A stretch of DNA of 64,000 bases from Sacculina carcini (Eukaryota; Arthropoda; Thecostraca; Sacculinidae): the NCBI GenBank assembly GCA_916048095.2, contig OU696593.1:3344001-3408000 (forward strand). Direction: 5' to 3'. Position 1 is the stretch's first letter. The number at the start of each line of letters is the position of its first letter. The position numbers and the translations under genes are program-made. This document shows, one piece after another, positions 10,209-19,910 of this stretch. A model generated the notes under the pieces. That model made no database searches. It was not told the origin of the DNA and saw nothing but the letters and a program-made list of their open reading frames with translations.

Positions 10209-11613
10209 TAGGGCTGGCAAAAGTTAATAAAGTTACTTTTTCACCTAAAGGTCACTTTTTCATAAGCTACCTAAAACTGCATGAAAAAGTTGTGTACCAT
10301 AATTATTAAAAAAGTTATTAGGTTACCAAAAGTTACTTTTTCATCGTTAGGTTACTTTTTTGCTTTTAAGGTTACTTTTTTATCGTCAGGTTACCTTTTG
10401 TTATTTTTCTTGTTATTAGGTAAGTTTACCACGAAGTTTGGTGACTTTTTGCAGATAAGAGGCACAAAAACGGTATATATGAGGATAAAATAGGAGAAGA
10501 GATGGAATATTAGGTCTGAAGATCCAGAAATGTCAACATTTCTGCTCTTAGGATTTAGCAATTGATATTCATCCTAATATCCGTGCTACTTGATATTTAT
10601 ACGTTTTTGGGTACGCAGGATAGTGTAATTCCATTTCAGGAAATGTCCACGAACCGGAGGGTTTCGTGAGATGTTTGGAGCGTGGTATAGTACGATGTGT
10701 GAGCTCTCTATACCAGATACTGCACTGTAGCACTTGACAGTACGTATTTACTTGAACGTTTTTGGTTACGCAGGATAGGGTAATTCCATTTTAGGAAATG
10801 GCCACGGACCGGAGGGTTTCGTGAGATGCTCGGAGCGTGGTATAGTATGATGTGTGAACTCTATACCAGATACTGCACTGTAGCACTTGACAGTACGTAT
10901 TCACTTGAACAGGAATTTGCACGGGATTTTCAGGGCGTGAGATCGCGCCATTATCCCACGTTTGACATATGGGAGGACGGGGGGCATTCACACATGCATT
11001 TACGCTCACAATAATATACAAACTGCAGTACGTGCTATTTGATAAAAAGTTCCATTGAAAAAATATAAAGAAAATTATTGCGACCATTACTAAAAATATT
11101 TACATTTGCAATTAGTGTATTTCGCATTTGTATGTGCTTTCCACTTAAAATTATATTTTGATGGTTATGCTCCTTTTTCGATGTTAGCTAAATGATGTTA
11201 AGTCACTTTTGGTTGTTTTTTGTACAAATGGTACCAGATTGGAGAGGGTGGAAAAGTAGTACCAACTCGGAAAGATGATAAAAAAGAAGGACTGGTGTAT
11301 TTTCTTCCTTCAGAACTGCAAACAGAAATTCACCTTTTTTGAAGGTTATTCTTACGAAGGTTAGGTTATTTTTATGTTACTTTTTACAGGTTATTATGTT
11401 ACTTAATATGTTCACAAACAAACAACAAACAAACCGTGTACTTCATATAGCGCACTAATCAGCAAAGGCGTGATAAACATGTGATAAAACGATACAAAAG
11501 TGATAATAACATTAAAACTCATAGGTTATTTTTAGGTTACTTTTTTAGGTTACTTTTTCTCGAAAATAAAGTTACTTTTTTCTGATTTTTAGGTTACTTT
11601 TTTGACAGCCCTA
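10209..11613. mobile_element. Nested non-autonomous hAT with GGTTACTTTTT subterminal repeats
   Basis: The ends are TAGGGCTGGCAAAA and, inverted, TAGGGCTGTCAAAA. The flanks are ATCATTAT at 10201-10208 and 11614-11621, a perfect 8-bp duplication. Both subterminal zones (10225-10440, 11340-11600) carry many copies of GGTTACTTTTT, the kind of clustered motif hAT transposases bind. The middle has a two-unit tandem repeat. No transposase frame is present. Confidence 0.8.
10601..10909. repeat. Two-unit tandem repeat, period about 155 bp
   Basis: Units 10601-10755 and 10756-10909 each start ACGTTTTTGG and contain ACCGGAGGGTTTCGTGAGAT and GATACTGCACTGTAGCACTT. They differ at a handful of positions. 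The repeat lies inside the nested hAT element. Confidence 0.8.
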
Positions 11614-12451
11614 ATCATTATATATGCACAATATAATTGTTATAATGTGTCTGAAAGCCCTGATATCATTGTTTGCACTGTACTGTGCGACACTTCTATG
11701 TACAGTACAGTTTTGCATTCAATTATTGAGTTAATCATTGTGTAAGAAAGCAGGGTTTGAGAGCCGTTTTTATGCTAATATCTGAAACTGTTTTAAAAAA
11801 ACAACAGGTGGCATAATTTTTTATTCTTTTTTACATATTACCTTTTTCTTACCAGAAATGAACTACGTTGATTATAATAAGTTTCATCATTTCATCCAGC
11901 AGATTAATTATTTGCAAATATAAAAGTACAAACACTGCAAATATTTACACAAATACTACAAATATGCACACAAACTTAGTGTCCCTAATGAGACTACGAA
12001 TAAAAGCGGGTCGCATTAATCAGAGTGGCAATCCTCACCAGAAAAACGGGCAATATTTTCGTGTAGGAAAAAATCACTGAGGAAATATATTTAATGTACA
12101 AAATATATTTCAACACAAATAACTACATCAAAGAAACCATCATCCATAAAACGAGTTCTAAAAACAGGTTACTAATAATAAACCAATTAATTTGGTTCAA
12201 CTTTCCTTGATCTGCCGCTAATTTTTCTCTAAATATGTACATCTACGAAAACCGTTTTTCAAAAAGAATATTTTGAAAAAAACTATGGTTTTAAAATAAA
12301 CAGTTTAAATCAAGTGGTTTAACCAGCCTGTTATACGTACCAGCAGGCTACTTGCTATACAAAAGGTATTTGAACGTACGTCAATCAAATCTATCTTACA
12401 TAGATACTGGTTTAGAAAACATTGTTTCATTAAAAAAGCGTTAGTTTAAAT

Positions 12452-12545
12452 ACTCCGGTACATGGGGCTATCTTAGGGTGGTAATAGTGCTTGCACTCTT
12501 CCCATGCTACTGGATTTGCCTGTAATTAATAATAATTATAATAAT
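12452..12545 (+). mobile_element. Short SINE-like insert with (AAT)n tail
   Basis: About 95 bp is present here but absent from the corresponding position of hAT copy 2 (near 50830), which gives clean borders. The body contains GTGGTAATAGTGCTTGCACTC and the tail is AATAATAATTATAATAAT. AAATA on both sides could be the target duplication. Related copies lie at 46440-46548 (+) and 46838-46925 (-). Confidence 0.6.
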
Positions 12546-13300
12546 AATAAAATAAACGTTTGTCAAAAAAACACTTGACCAACCAATTAACTTGTCTTGT
12601 TCTGCTGTCAACATTTTCTGAATCTGTACATTAATAAAACAAATTTAAAACCAATTTGAAAAACATCATTGCATTTTTTCATAAAAACATGGTTTCTTTA
12701 AAAAAAGATGATTACTCAATGAATTTGCTTTGTTCTGCTGACAAATTATTTCAAATATCCACATCATTAATACCATCTTTAAAAACATGGGTTTTTTCAA
12801 TGAAAAAACCTAAACCACTGGAGCCGGATGCACTTTCAAACAGTCTCCTTAGGTATTTATTGATGAATATTTTTGTTTTTATACTATTATCAAATTATCT
12901 TTGAAATAAGACACGTAAAGATGTACAAAACGTCAATTAAACTCGTTTCTATGTGTTAAAATCCAACATCCGATGACAATTGGGGCTAATTCTAAAAAAA
13001 CGAAAACATGTTTTTTTTTGCAAAAAACCGCAACCAAAAATACGTTTTTTGCATCACTAACCCAAACCCATCATATTTTCGAAAAAAACACTGTAAACTA
13101 GTGAAACTAGTGTAATAATAGCACAGTTACCACGAATCTAACAGGAATACCAGAAATGATAAATAATAAGGTATACAGTCGTATACCATCATTTTGCATG
13201 TCACCTAATTGTTTGACCAATGATACATTTGTATCATCATGCGTGCGTGTGTGTGTGTGTATATTTTTGTGTATGCCTGTGTGGTGCATGGGCATGTTAG

Positions 13301-13443
13301 TGCCCGGAGATGGAGGGTCGAGGTTTCTGGCCAAGCTGAACAAGACTAGCGGGCCGCACTACTGGTGTTATCGTCACACGTCCGACTACTTCCTGTTGTG
13401 GCTCAACCTGGACATCCTGCTGTCCGAGTCGCTCGACTGTTTT
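13301..13443 (+). CDS. Group XV phospholipase A2/LCAT-like lipase, first visible exon
   Basis: This exon starts after GGCATGTTAG and ends at TGTTTT|GTGAGT. It encodes VPGDGGSRFLAKLNKTSG, the N-terminal catalytic-domain motif of the LCAT/PLA2G15 family, then YWCYRHT and LWLNLDILL..DCF, with the two Cys that form the lid disulfide in the family. The whole gene has six exons with compatible phases (143, 238, 228, 172, 123 and 223 bp; about 374 residues). PLA2G15 is about 410 residues, so only the signal-peptide part is missing; it must lie upstream, beyond the transposons. The product would hydrolyse or transacylate phospholipids in lysosomes or outside the cell. A catalytic Ser/Asp/His triad is visible across the exons. 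LCAT versus PLA2G15 identity is not settled. Confidence 0.85.
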
Positions 13444-13902
13444 GTGAGTTTCACATACACGAGTGCCGGAGTCGGGGAGCGAACGCTTAGATTGGGCACC
13501 GAAGGGTGATGCTCACTTTTCATAGATGAACGCGTTATTGATGTTTAATCGTTAACCGTTAATTTAAGGATAATATGTACGCCGCTGCTAGTAATCGTTA
13601 CCCATTTCGTTGCATTTTTAACGGCGTTAACGAAAGTGGTTTTGCGTCTCCAGTCAATTTCGTCACTTTAATGGCGTTAAAAAACTTATAAATCGTTAGA
13701 ATGCTGGTCGCTTGATACCAGCAGTGTTCTGTTAACGTCTGTCTAGTGCTAGTATTTTGTCAACTGTTGTGTCTCTCACACAATAACTGTGTCTCGGACC
13801 GACGGAGTTTGGGGCTGTTCTAGGGGATGAGTAGGTGACGGGGAGGGTGTGAATTCGTCGGGCAAACTATTTCGTTAGTGTAAATTATGTGTTTATTCAC
13901 TA

Positions 13903-14150
13903 TTTCTCCGTGGTGTAGTGGTAGCACACCCGCCTCACATGCGGGTGGTCCGTGGTTCAAAGACCAGCAGAGGAGAATTTATGTAGGCGAATTATATAGT
14001 CAAACAGCCCCTGTCCACCCAGCAGTAAATGGTACCAGATATCAGTCATGTGTTGTGTCATGCATTTTCGGGGGTGGCCCTTTCTATTGCGCCTTCCATC
14101 CTTGTGGCGTCATAGCGTGGAGAGGGTCGGTTCTGCGGTGACAGCCAACT
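13903..14150 (+). mobile_element. tRNA-Val-headed SINE
   Basis: The head (13903-13976) looks like tRNA-Val(CAC): box A TGGTGTAGTGGTAGC, a five-pair anticodon stem CCCGC/GCGGG with CAC at 13936-13938, and a box B-like GGTTCAAAGACC. The T stem is poorly paired and the acceptor stem imperfect, so it is not a functional tRNA. A conserved-looking block, CTGTCCACCCAGCAGTAAAT, follows and resembles SINE bodies. RNA polymerase III promoter boxes would drive it. It lies in lipase intron 1. The 3' border is unclear. Confidence 0.6.
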
Positions 14151-14461
14151 GCACGGGCGCACTTGTGTTTTCGTAAGCTTCGACTTCTTCCCGTGTAACA
14201 GCTGTCACTTGTCCCTCTGAACCTTTGCAGCAAGGACTTGCCAATAATTGTGTGTCTTGCCAATAATTTGGTGAACTGTAACTACCTAACCATCACGTTA
14301 ACACAAACGGCAATGCATTATCATATAGCTGCTTACATTATTGTAAGCCGCAAATATTATCAATATAGATCTCAGGACCACAGGATATTGAGCTCATTTA
14401 TGACATAAAGAAAACAATTTATTTGGAAAGTAATTTAATATAGTAGTTTATCTCATTTCGA

Positions 14462-14637
14462 AGGTAATGCCTATTAATGGTTATATGGTATTATAGAATA
14501 ATACACACACATACATATACACACACATACATATACACACATATATATTCATACAACTTATTGTCATGTCATGACGTTAGGCTTGGAAAACCACCATTTT
14601 GTCTCTTGCCAGCATTTCAGATCAAATCACGTGTGGA

Positions 14638-14668
<31 letters not shown>

Positions 14669-14868
14669 ATTTTACAAAGCAAATCTACATGTCTGATAGA
14701 CACACTGATTTCCTATCAGTGGTGTATATTTTTTGCATGGCGGCAGCATAATGCACGGTTGTTTGTCAGACTAGGCGTCTGTTCACAATCTCCCTCTCTC
14801 TCTCTCTGTGTGTTTCTCAAATATTTGTCGACATTACTCTGATCCTCTATGTGTTTGTACGGCTAGCG
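14462..14868. other. Lipase intron 1 segment with microsatellites
   Basis: Holds an imperfect CA/TA tract (14502-14550), a (TG)14 tract (14634-14661) and a (CT)n run near 14790. No gene seen. Confidence 0.6.
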
Positions 14869-15198
14869 CAGTGGTTCTTAACCTCATTGGAGGCACTGAT
14901 TCCCACAAGTTCCATACATGCATTCATCGAACCCTTCGTGTTTCAAGTGTTATAAGAAAAATCACGAATCACGTACGATCCAGCCAAGTGGACAGTCGCA
15001 AGTAGGCTACTATTGAGTGGACCGAGTTACTTGCAGCACAAATTTACAACGCGATGTGGCGTGATTAGCTGCAGCTAATGATGACCAAGCAGAGCTTGAC
15101 GTCACGTATCATACCAGTGGGTGAACCGAACCGCCGAATTCCTTAAACTGATTCACCGTACCGCTGAGGTACCATGGAGCCCATGTTAAGAACCACTG
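14869..15198. mobile_element. hAT MITE, family 1
   Basis: Inverted ends CAGTGGTTCTTAACC and GTTAAGAACCACTG bound a 330-bp element without a frame. The flanks GGCTAGCG and GGCTGGTG are a decayed 8-bp duplication (6 of 8). The interior shares GCTGCAGCTAATGATGACC-type sequence with the inverted copy at 41631-41968. Confidence 0.8.
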
Positions 15199-15206
15199 GG
15201 CTGGTG

Positions 15207-16236
15207 ATGTGTGCGACTGACGCGCTCATTACGCTGTCGACGAACACACATTGTCTGCAGTGTTGTCTCGTTATTTGTCCACCAGGCACGAACAGCGTAG
15301 TATGCCTTTCAGTGATATATAATGTTATACGCTTTCACATAGGACAGGGGGTTTTAATCTGGGGGACGTTACCCCTGAAGAGGCAATTCAGTGATTTTTT
15401 CGGAGAAAAAGTTGAAGCTGCATTGTCCAGTGTTGCAAAGTTATTATGAATAAATTAGTGTAATTATCAGTATTTAATCATGTATAATATACAGATTCTT
15501 ATATATATGTGAGTAAAAATATGATTTATGATATCGTGCTTTTGTCAGTGTGATCAAATTTGCCTGTAAATGAATTGCGTAGAAGCAATGCAAATCTGTC
15601 GCCTTGTAATCGAGACGCACAATCTCTGCACGACTGGTTTAGCATTCAACTCCCTGGCGAGGTAAAACAGTTAGATCCGTTTATCAGAGGTGCGCCCCAA
15701 TTACCGCATGAGGGGTATCTTGTGTATGCAGCTATGCAGTTCTGTGCTGGCCGTTACTGCGAGATAACCCGTGTGTGGCGGCCGGACCTGCGGTGTGCTA
15801 GCCGGGACCGTGAGGTTTTGCCTCCGCAAATTTGCACGTCTTATCCACTGGCTGCTATTAAATACGTAATGAGTAATAAATTGATGATAATACCGAATGA
15901 TAACAAGGAGACATAGTCGACAAGCTGCCCCATTTTGCTTATCCCTGCCGGGAAAGATACGCACACTTTGTGGGGTAAACGCAAATTGAGATAGTGCCAG
16001 CCCTTCTCTGAGGTAAGTTGCTGTTGATCCCTGGACAATCACCGATCCATACACATTTTGTGATCAAGCAGAATGCGGGAGCGGTGATATCAAGATTTCT
16101 ACGTCAACGCTTTTTCATCACATCAACTTATTTTTCGTCTCTTTTTATTTATCGTATCTTTTGGCTGTATTTGGATTTTTGTTGGCATTTGTTGCGTTGC
16201 ACCGGGCGTTTGTGCTTTGTGTATGGACCTTGTGTA

Positions 16237-16278
<42 letters not shown>

Positions 16279-17539
16279 TGTGTGTTTGCGTGAACGCTAG
16301 TGCAGTTTTGACGCATGCCCTCTGATTTGTAAGTGTATAGTGTGTGCTCATTGCGCTGTACGGCTTATCGTAGACTCATCAGTGTTTCATTTTTGTGCGT
16401 GTATCATTCTGGACTGTATCAACTGCATACTAATGATACGTATAGTCGAATTGCGCGCGTAATTGTTCGCTCGATGTTGTCTGCGCTTTGTTGCGCGTTG
16501 GCTGCGTAATATTCTCACTCTTTCTCTCGCTGTGTGTTGAAGTTGTATTTGCGATGTTTGCACAGTGGATGCCGCGATAACAATGTGTCGTTTTTGTAAA
16601 ACTTGACATTCTGGCGCATATACGTGTATGTGCGTGTGTGTGTGTGTGTCTCTGCGTGTGAATTGCAATATAGATATTGTCGTTCACTAAAAATCTACCT
16701 TTTTAAAAGTTACAAATTACAAAAATTAGGATTACTGGAAATGACTATGATTATGATTGAATATGATTGATTGCTGAAAATGTATTTTTTCTTGGTGTGT
16801 AGCGCAGTGTAGTTGTATTGCTAATGTAGCGGCTGGCCTACGAATCAAAATAATAATTAAAATGCTAAATCATTTAAAATATACTTAACATAATGTATTT
16901 CAGCAATGTTTTACACATTTAAACGCTTTGGAACTGTGCATACAATTGCCAATATTTCGGTTTATGCTAAACCCAGGACATCTTCGATTCACAACTTCAG
17001 AGGTAGTAAATTTCGAAGTTCATGAATCGAACAATTTCAGATGTGCTACATTCATTATTGTTTATCAGTATATAATATGCACATGACAAGGAATACATTG
17101 ATGCATAAACATCAATTGCAGGTTCCACATTGCAATATTCACAAGAAATAGAAAGACACTAGCGCCTCTAGTGAGAAAAATGACAACTTGGCTGCTGCAT
17201 CTATTTGTGCTTGTCTGCGTTCTGTGTGTATGTTTGTGTCTGTATTTGCTTGTCCGTCTGTCTGTGTGCCCGTCCAACTGGCTATGTGTTAGGTCTGTCT
17301 CTCTGTCTGCTTTTGTTTGTGTGTTTGTGTTTGTCTTGGTTGTATGTGAGTGTGTGTGTGTGTGTCGGTGTTTTTGTGTCGATCTATGTGTCTGTGTGCC
17401 TATCTGTGGATCCCTGTACCAGTCCATGTGTCTTTGTATCCATCTGTGTATGTGCTCATGTGCCTGTGTATTCGTCTGTGTGTGCGGCTGTCAGTATGTC
17501 CATCTCTGTCTGTGCATGTATGTGTGTAGTTGTTCTTAC
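15207..17539. other. Lipase intron 1, no recognised gene
   Basis: Contains GGGGGTTTTAATCTGGGGGA near 15348, which may be a decayed hAT MITE end, and (GT)n tracts at 16234-16285 and 16632-16650. TG-rich sequence runs from 17215 to 17530. The 119-codon frame at 15560-15916 resembles nothing I know and lacks an ATG. Nothing else is seen. Confidence 0.5.
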
Positions 17540-17885
17540 TAGTTGTATGGGCAGTAATGAGTCAGATGCTCGTGGCTCCCATATGTCGTGCTTCCTCTTG
17601 AACATGCTTCTTGTTGATTGATGAACAATGTCGCTTGGTAATCTATTCCAGGTCTCTACATTTGTTCTATTTGGGAAAGTATATTTATGAACGTCTTTTT
17701 CTACCATGTGTTTGTATAGGCCAAACTTGTGATTTCTGCTAAATTTGAAAAATCAAACAACTTCCTATTTGCAACTTGTTCTTTTCCAGTAAGACACCTA
17801 TAAACTGTAATCAATTATCCTCTAACCCTCCTCATATATTCTAGTGTTGGCAAACTTAAATACGTCAAATACTTTGGGCTTCCTA
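17540..17885 (-). pseudogene. CR1-like LINE fragment (RT C-terminal end)
   Basis: The minus-strand frame around 17707-17560 encodes NHKFGLYKH and NRTNVETWNRLPSDIV followed by STRSMFKRKHD. This matches the C-terminal end of CR1/Jockey-type ORF2 (F..R....WN.LP..VV....V..FK..LD). Stops break the upstream part. It is a short 5'-truncated remnant just upstream of lipase exon 2. Confidence 0.65.
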
Positions 17886-17927
17886 AAAAAAATTCTACCC
17901 GATGTGTGTGTGTGTGTGTGTGTGTAG

Positions 17928-18165
17928 GTGGACAACATGCGTCTGCACTACGACCGTGCCACACGTCGCTCACTCAACACACCCGGCGTCAGCACGGCAG
18001 TGCCAGACTTCGGCAGCACGGGGCCGGTGGAGACGCTCAGCGACGACTGGCTGCGCTCCTACACGGCCTACTATAAGCCGCTGGTCGACCGGCTGGTCGC
18101 CGAGCGAGGCTATCAGCGCCAGCTCAACATTTTCGGCGCACCCTACGACTTTCGGCGTGCGCCCA
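17928..18165 (+). CDS. Lipase exon 2 (LCAT/PLA2G15-like)
   Basis: A (TG)n tract ends in TAG at 17927, and the exon opens in phase 0 with VDNMRLHYDRATRRS, the equivalent of the family's DNIRLVYN segment. It continues through VPDFGSTGPVETLS and ends with IFGAPYDFRRAP plus one base before GTACGT. APYDWR-like sequence is highly conserved in the family. The donor runs straight into another (TG)n tract. 238 bp leaves phase 1, which the next exon completes to Asn. Confidence 0.85.
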
Positions 18166-18340
18166 GTACGTACGTATGTGTGTGTGTGTGTGTGTGTGTT
18201 TGTGTGTTTCTCGGCTATTGTCTGTGTGTGCTTGGATGCGTGTGTGCGAGTGTGCATGTGTTTGTGTGTGTGTGTGCGGCGATGTCTGTATATCGCTATC
18301 ATTTTCTTTCTTTTACGGTTCTTGTTTTCTGTGTCGCCAG

Positions 18341-18568
18341 ACGAGCTGGACGTTTTCTTCGCCAATCTCACCGCGTTGACCGAACACGTGGCCGCACTGA
18401 ACAACGGCTCGCGTGTTACACTGGTGGCGCACAGCTACGGCTGTCCGCTGACGCTCTACTGGCTGCAGCGACGGCCGGCCGCCTGGAAGCAGCGCTATGT
18501 CGAGCGTTTTGTCTCGCTGGCCGGACCTTACGCCGGCACGGCGCTCACGTTTCGTGTCTACTCGGCCG
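18341..18568 (+). CDS. Lipase exon 3 with catalytic serine
   Basis: The exon follows TGTGTCGCCAG and encodes ELDVFFANLTALTEHVAAL, then VTLVAHSYGCPLTLYWLQ. The Ser of AHSYG is the nucleophile of the alpha/beta hydrolase (AHSMG in PLA2G15). RFVSLAGPYAGTALTFRVYSAG follows, matching the family's FVSLGAPWGG block. It ends in phase 1 at G|GTCAGT, again followed by TG repeats. Confidence 0.9.
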
Positions 18569-18683
18569 GTCAGTGTGTGTATGTGTGTGTGTGTGTTTGT
18601 GCATGAAGTCTCAACTTACATGTGTGTATGTGTACGGGCGTGTATGTTTGTATGTGTACAAGCTTGTGTATATCTTTTCGAGT

Positions 18684-18686
<3 letters not shown>

Positions 18687-18754
<68 letters not shown>
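18687..18754. repeat. (TA)25 followed by (TG)9 microsatellite
   Basis: A pure TA run (18687-18736) passes directly into TG (18737-18754) and ends 14 bases before the acceptor of lipase exon 4. Confidence 0.95.
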
Positions 18755-18768
18755 AGTGAGTGAGCCAG

Positions 18769-18940
18769 GCTACAACCTGGGCATTCGTGAAGTGAGCAGT
18801 TTGCGACTGCGTGCCGAACAACGCACCAGTCCCAGTCTAGCCTTTCTATCGCCCAGCTCTCGTCTGTGGTCCAACACACACGTCTTTCTCACCACGCCTC
18901 AACGCAACTACACGCTCGCCAATGCGCGACAGTTCTTCAT
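18769..18940 (+). CDS. Lipase exon 4
   Basis: The exon follows a (TA)n(TG)n block and AGTGAGCCAG. It encodes YNLGIREVSSLRLRAEQRTSP, then LSPSSRLWSNTHVFLTTPQR and NYTLANARQFF. This corresponds to the family region with REQQRSAVST, the W...VF..TP signature and NYT..DY.KFF. It ends in phase 2 at AT|GTGAGT. Confidence 0.85.
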
Positions 18941-18959
18941 GTGAGTGCGCGCGCGTGTC

Positions 18960-18995
<36 letters not shown>

Positions 18996-19004
18996 CAGCT
19001 AGTT

Positions 19005-19385
19005 GTTTATCACAGAAGATGAGCTGTGCTCGTACTATATTGTCTCTAATCAAACCTCTAACCTGTGTTCCCTTAAACTCCCAGTATTGCACAATATCAA
19101 ATCTCTCTTTAAACTTACCTACGCTGTTAGCTACTACAATATCCTCCCCTAACTAATTCCAGACATCAACACGCCTATATTGGAAACTATACTTCTTAAT
19201 ATCTCTCAAACATCTAGTCCTTTTCAGTTTTTTCATGACCCCTCTTGCCTGAATTATCCCAAACTATACAATTATTTCTATCTAACTTTTGCATACCTAT
19301 TCTATGTCTAGAAGTATTAATCAAGTCGCCCCTTAGCCTACGCTTTTCTAAAAATGGCAAACAAAGCAAATTTAGTCTTTCCTCA
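19005..19385 (-). pseudogene. CR1-like LINE fragment in lipase intron 4
   Basis: On the minus strand the last 380 bp of a CR1-like ORF2 are recognisable by the pattern of WNQLG(D/E)DIV and FKERLD-like codons, with stops. The sequence from CTCAGCTAGTTGTTT through GATGAGCTGTGCTCG is shared with 46600-46835, so both are copies of one family. Both 3' ends abut or lie near TG repeats. Confidence 0.6.
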
Positions 19386-19444
19386 TACGTGTGTGTGTGT
19401 GCGTGTGTGTGTGCGTGTGTGTGTGTGTGTGCTGGCTTGATCAG

Positions 19445-19567
19445 GGACTTGAACGTGACGGACGCGTGGGAGATATGGCAGGATGTGCATGACTCGCTGG
19501 ACATCAGTGAGCCGCCGGGCGTCACCACACACTGTGTTGCCGGACACGGCATCGACACTGTCGAACG
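19445..19567 (+). CDS. Lipase exon 5
   Basis: The exon follows GCTTGATCAG, completes the split Met codon, and encodes DLNVTDAWEIWQDVHDSLD then PPGVTTHCVAGHGIDTVER. The PPGV.LHC.YG.G stretch is conserved in LCAT/PLA2G15. It ends in phase 2 (CG|GTGCGT). The following intron is 13 kb and holds two almost complete LINEs. Confidence 0.85.
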
Positions 19568-19910
19568 GTGCGTGTATGTGTGTGTATGTGTATGTGCGTG
19601 TATAAGTGTGTATATGCATCTACATCTGTATGTGTGCTCTCACCGAGTTGAATTGACGGGAGATGAGCATGGCTCGAGCTGTCCCGTCTCAATTGCCACA
19701 TTCGTCCAACAACGACTTAAAGGAACTTATGGTTGAGGCCGCCACAACATCATTGCTTAAATAATTCCACTTGGTAATGCACCTAAACGGGAAGTCATAT
19801 TTCCTCAAATCGCCGCGGCGTCTCGTTTTCTTGAGTTTCATGTTGTGCCCTCGTCTTCCTTCTTTTTGTTTGTATTCGGAAATGTCCAATCTTGTGTCAT
19901 ACTCATTTAA

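Larger units (their letters stand above)
10027..13059. mobile_element. hAT-type element, copy 1, with perfect 8-bp target duplication
   Basis: The element starts TAGAGATGC and ends GCATCACTA, giving inverted ends TAG(A/T)GATGC. It is flanked on both sides by ACCCAAAC (10019-10026 and 13060-13067), a perfect 8-bp duplication as made by hAT transposases. It encodes no long frame, so it is non-autonomous or decayed. It contains a second hAT (10209-11613) and a short SINE-like insert (about 12452-12545). A second copy of the family lies inverted at 50337-61298, itself broken up by insertions. Confidence 0.8.

Noticed and set aside
13903..13976. Functional tRNA-Val(CAC)
   Set aside because: The T stem and acceptor stem do not pair properly and a SINE body follows directly.
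15560..15916. 119-codon + frame in lipase intron 1
   Set aside because: No ATG, no recognisable domain, and it lies inside an intron.
17171..17621. Long frames encoding Cys-Val or His-Thr repeats in TG/CA-rich DNA (also at 8164, 18176, 22127, 26377, 31572)
   Set aside because: They are translations of dinucleotide repeats, with no start context, domains or support.
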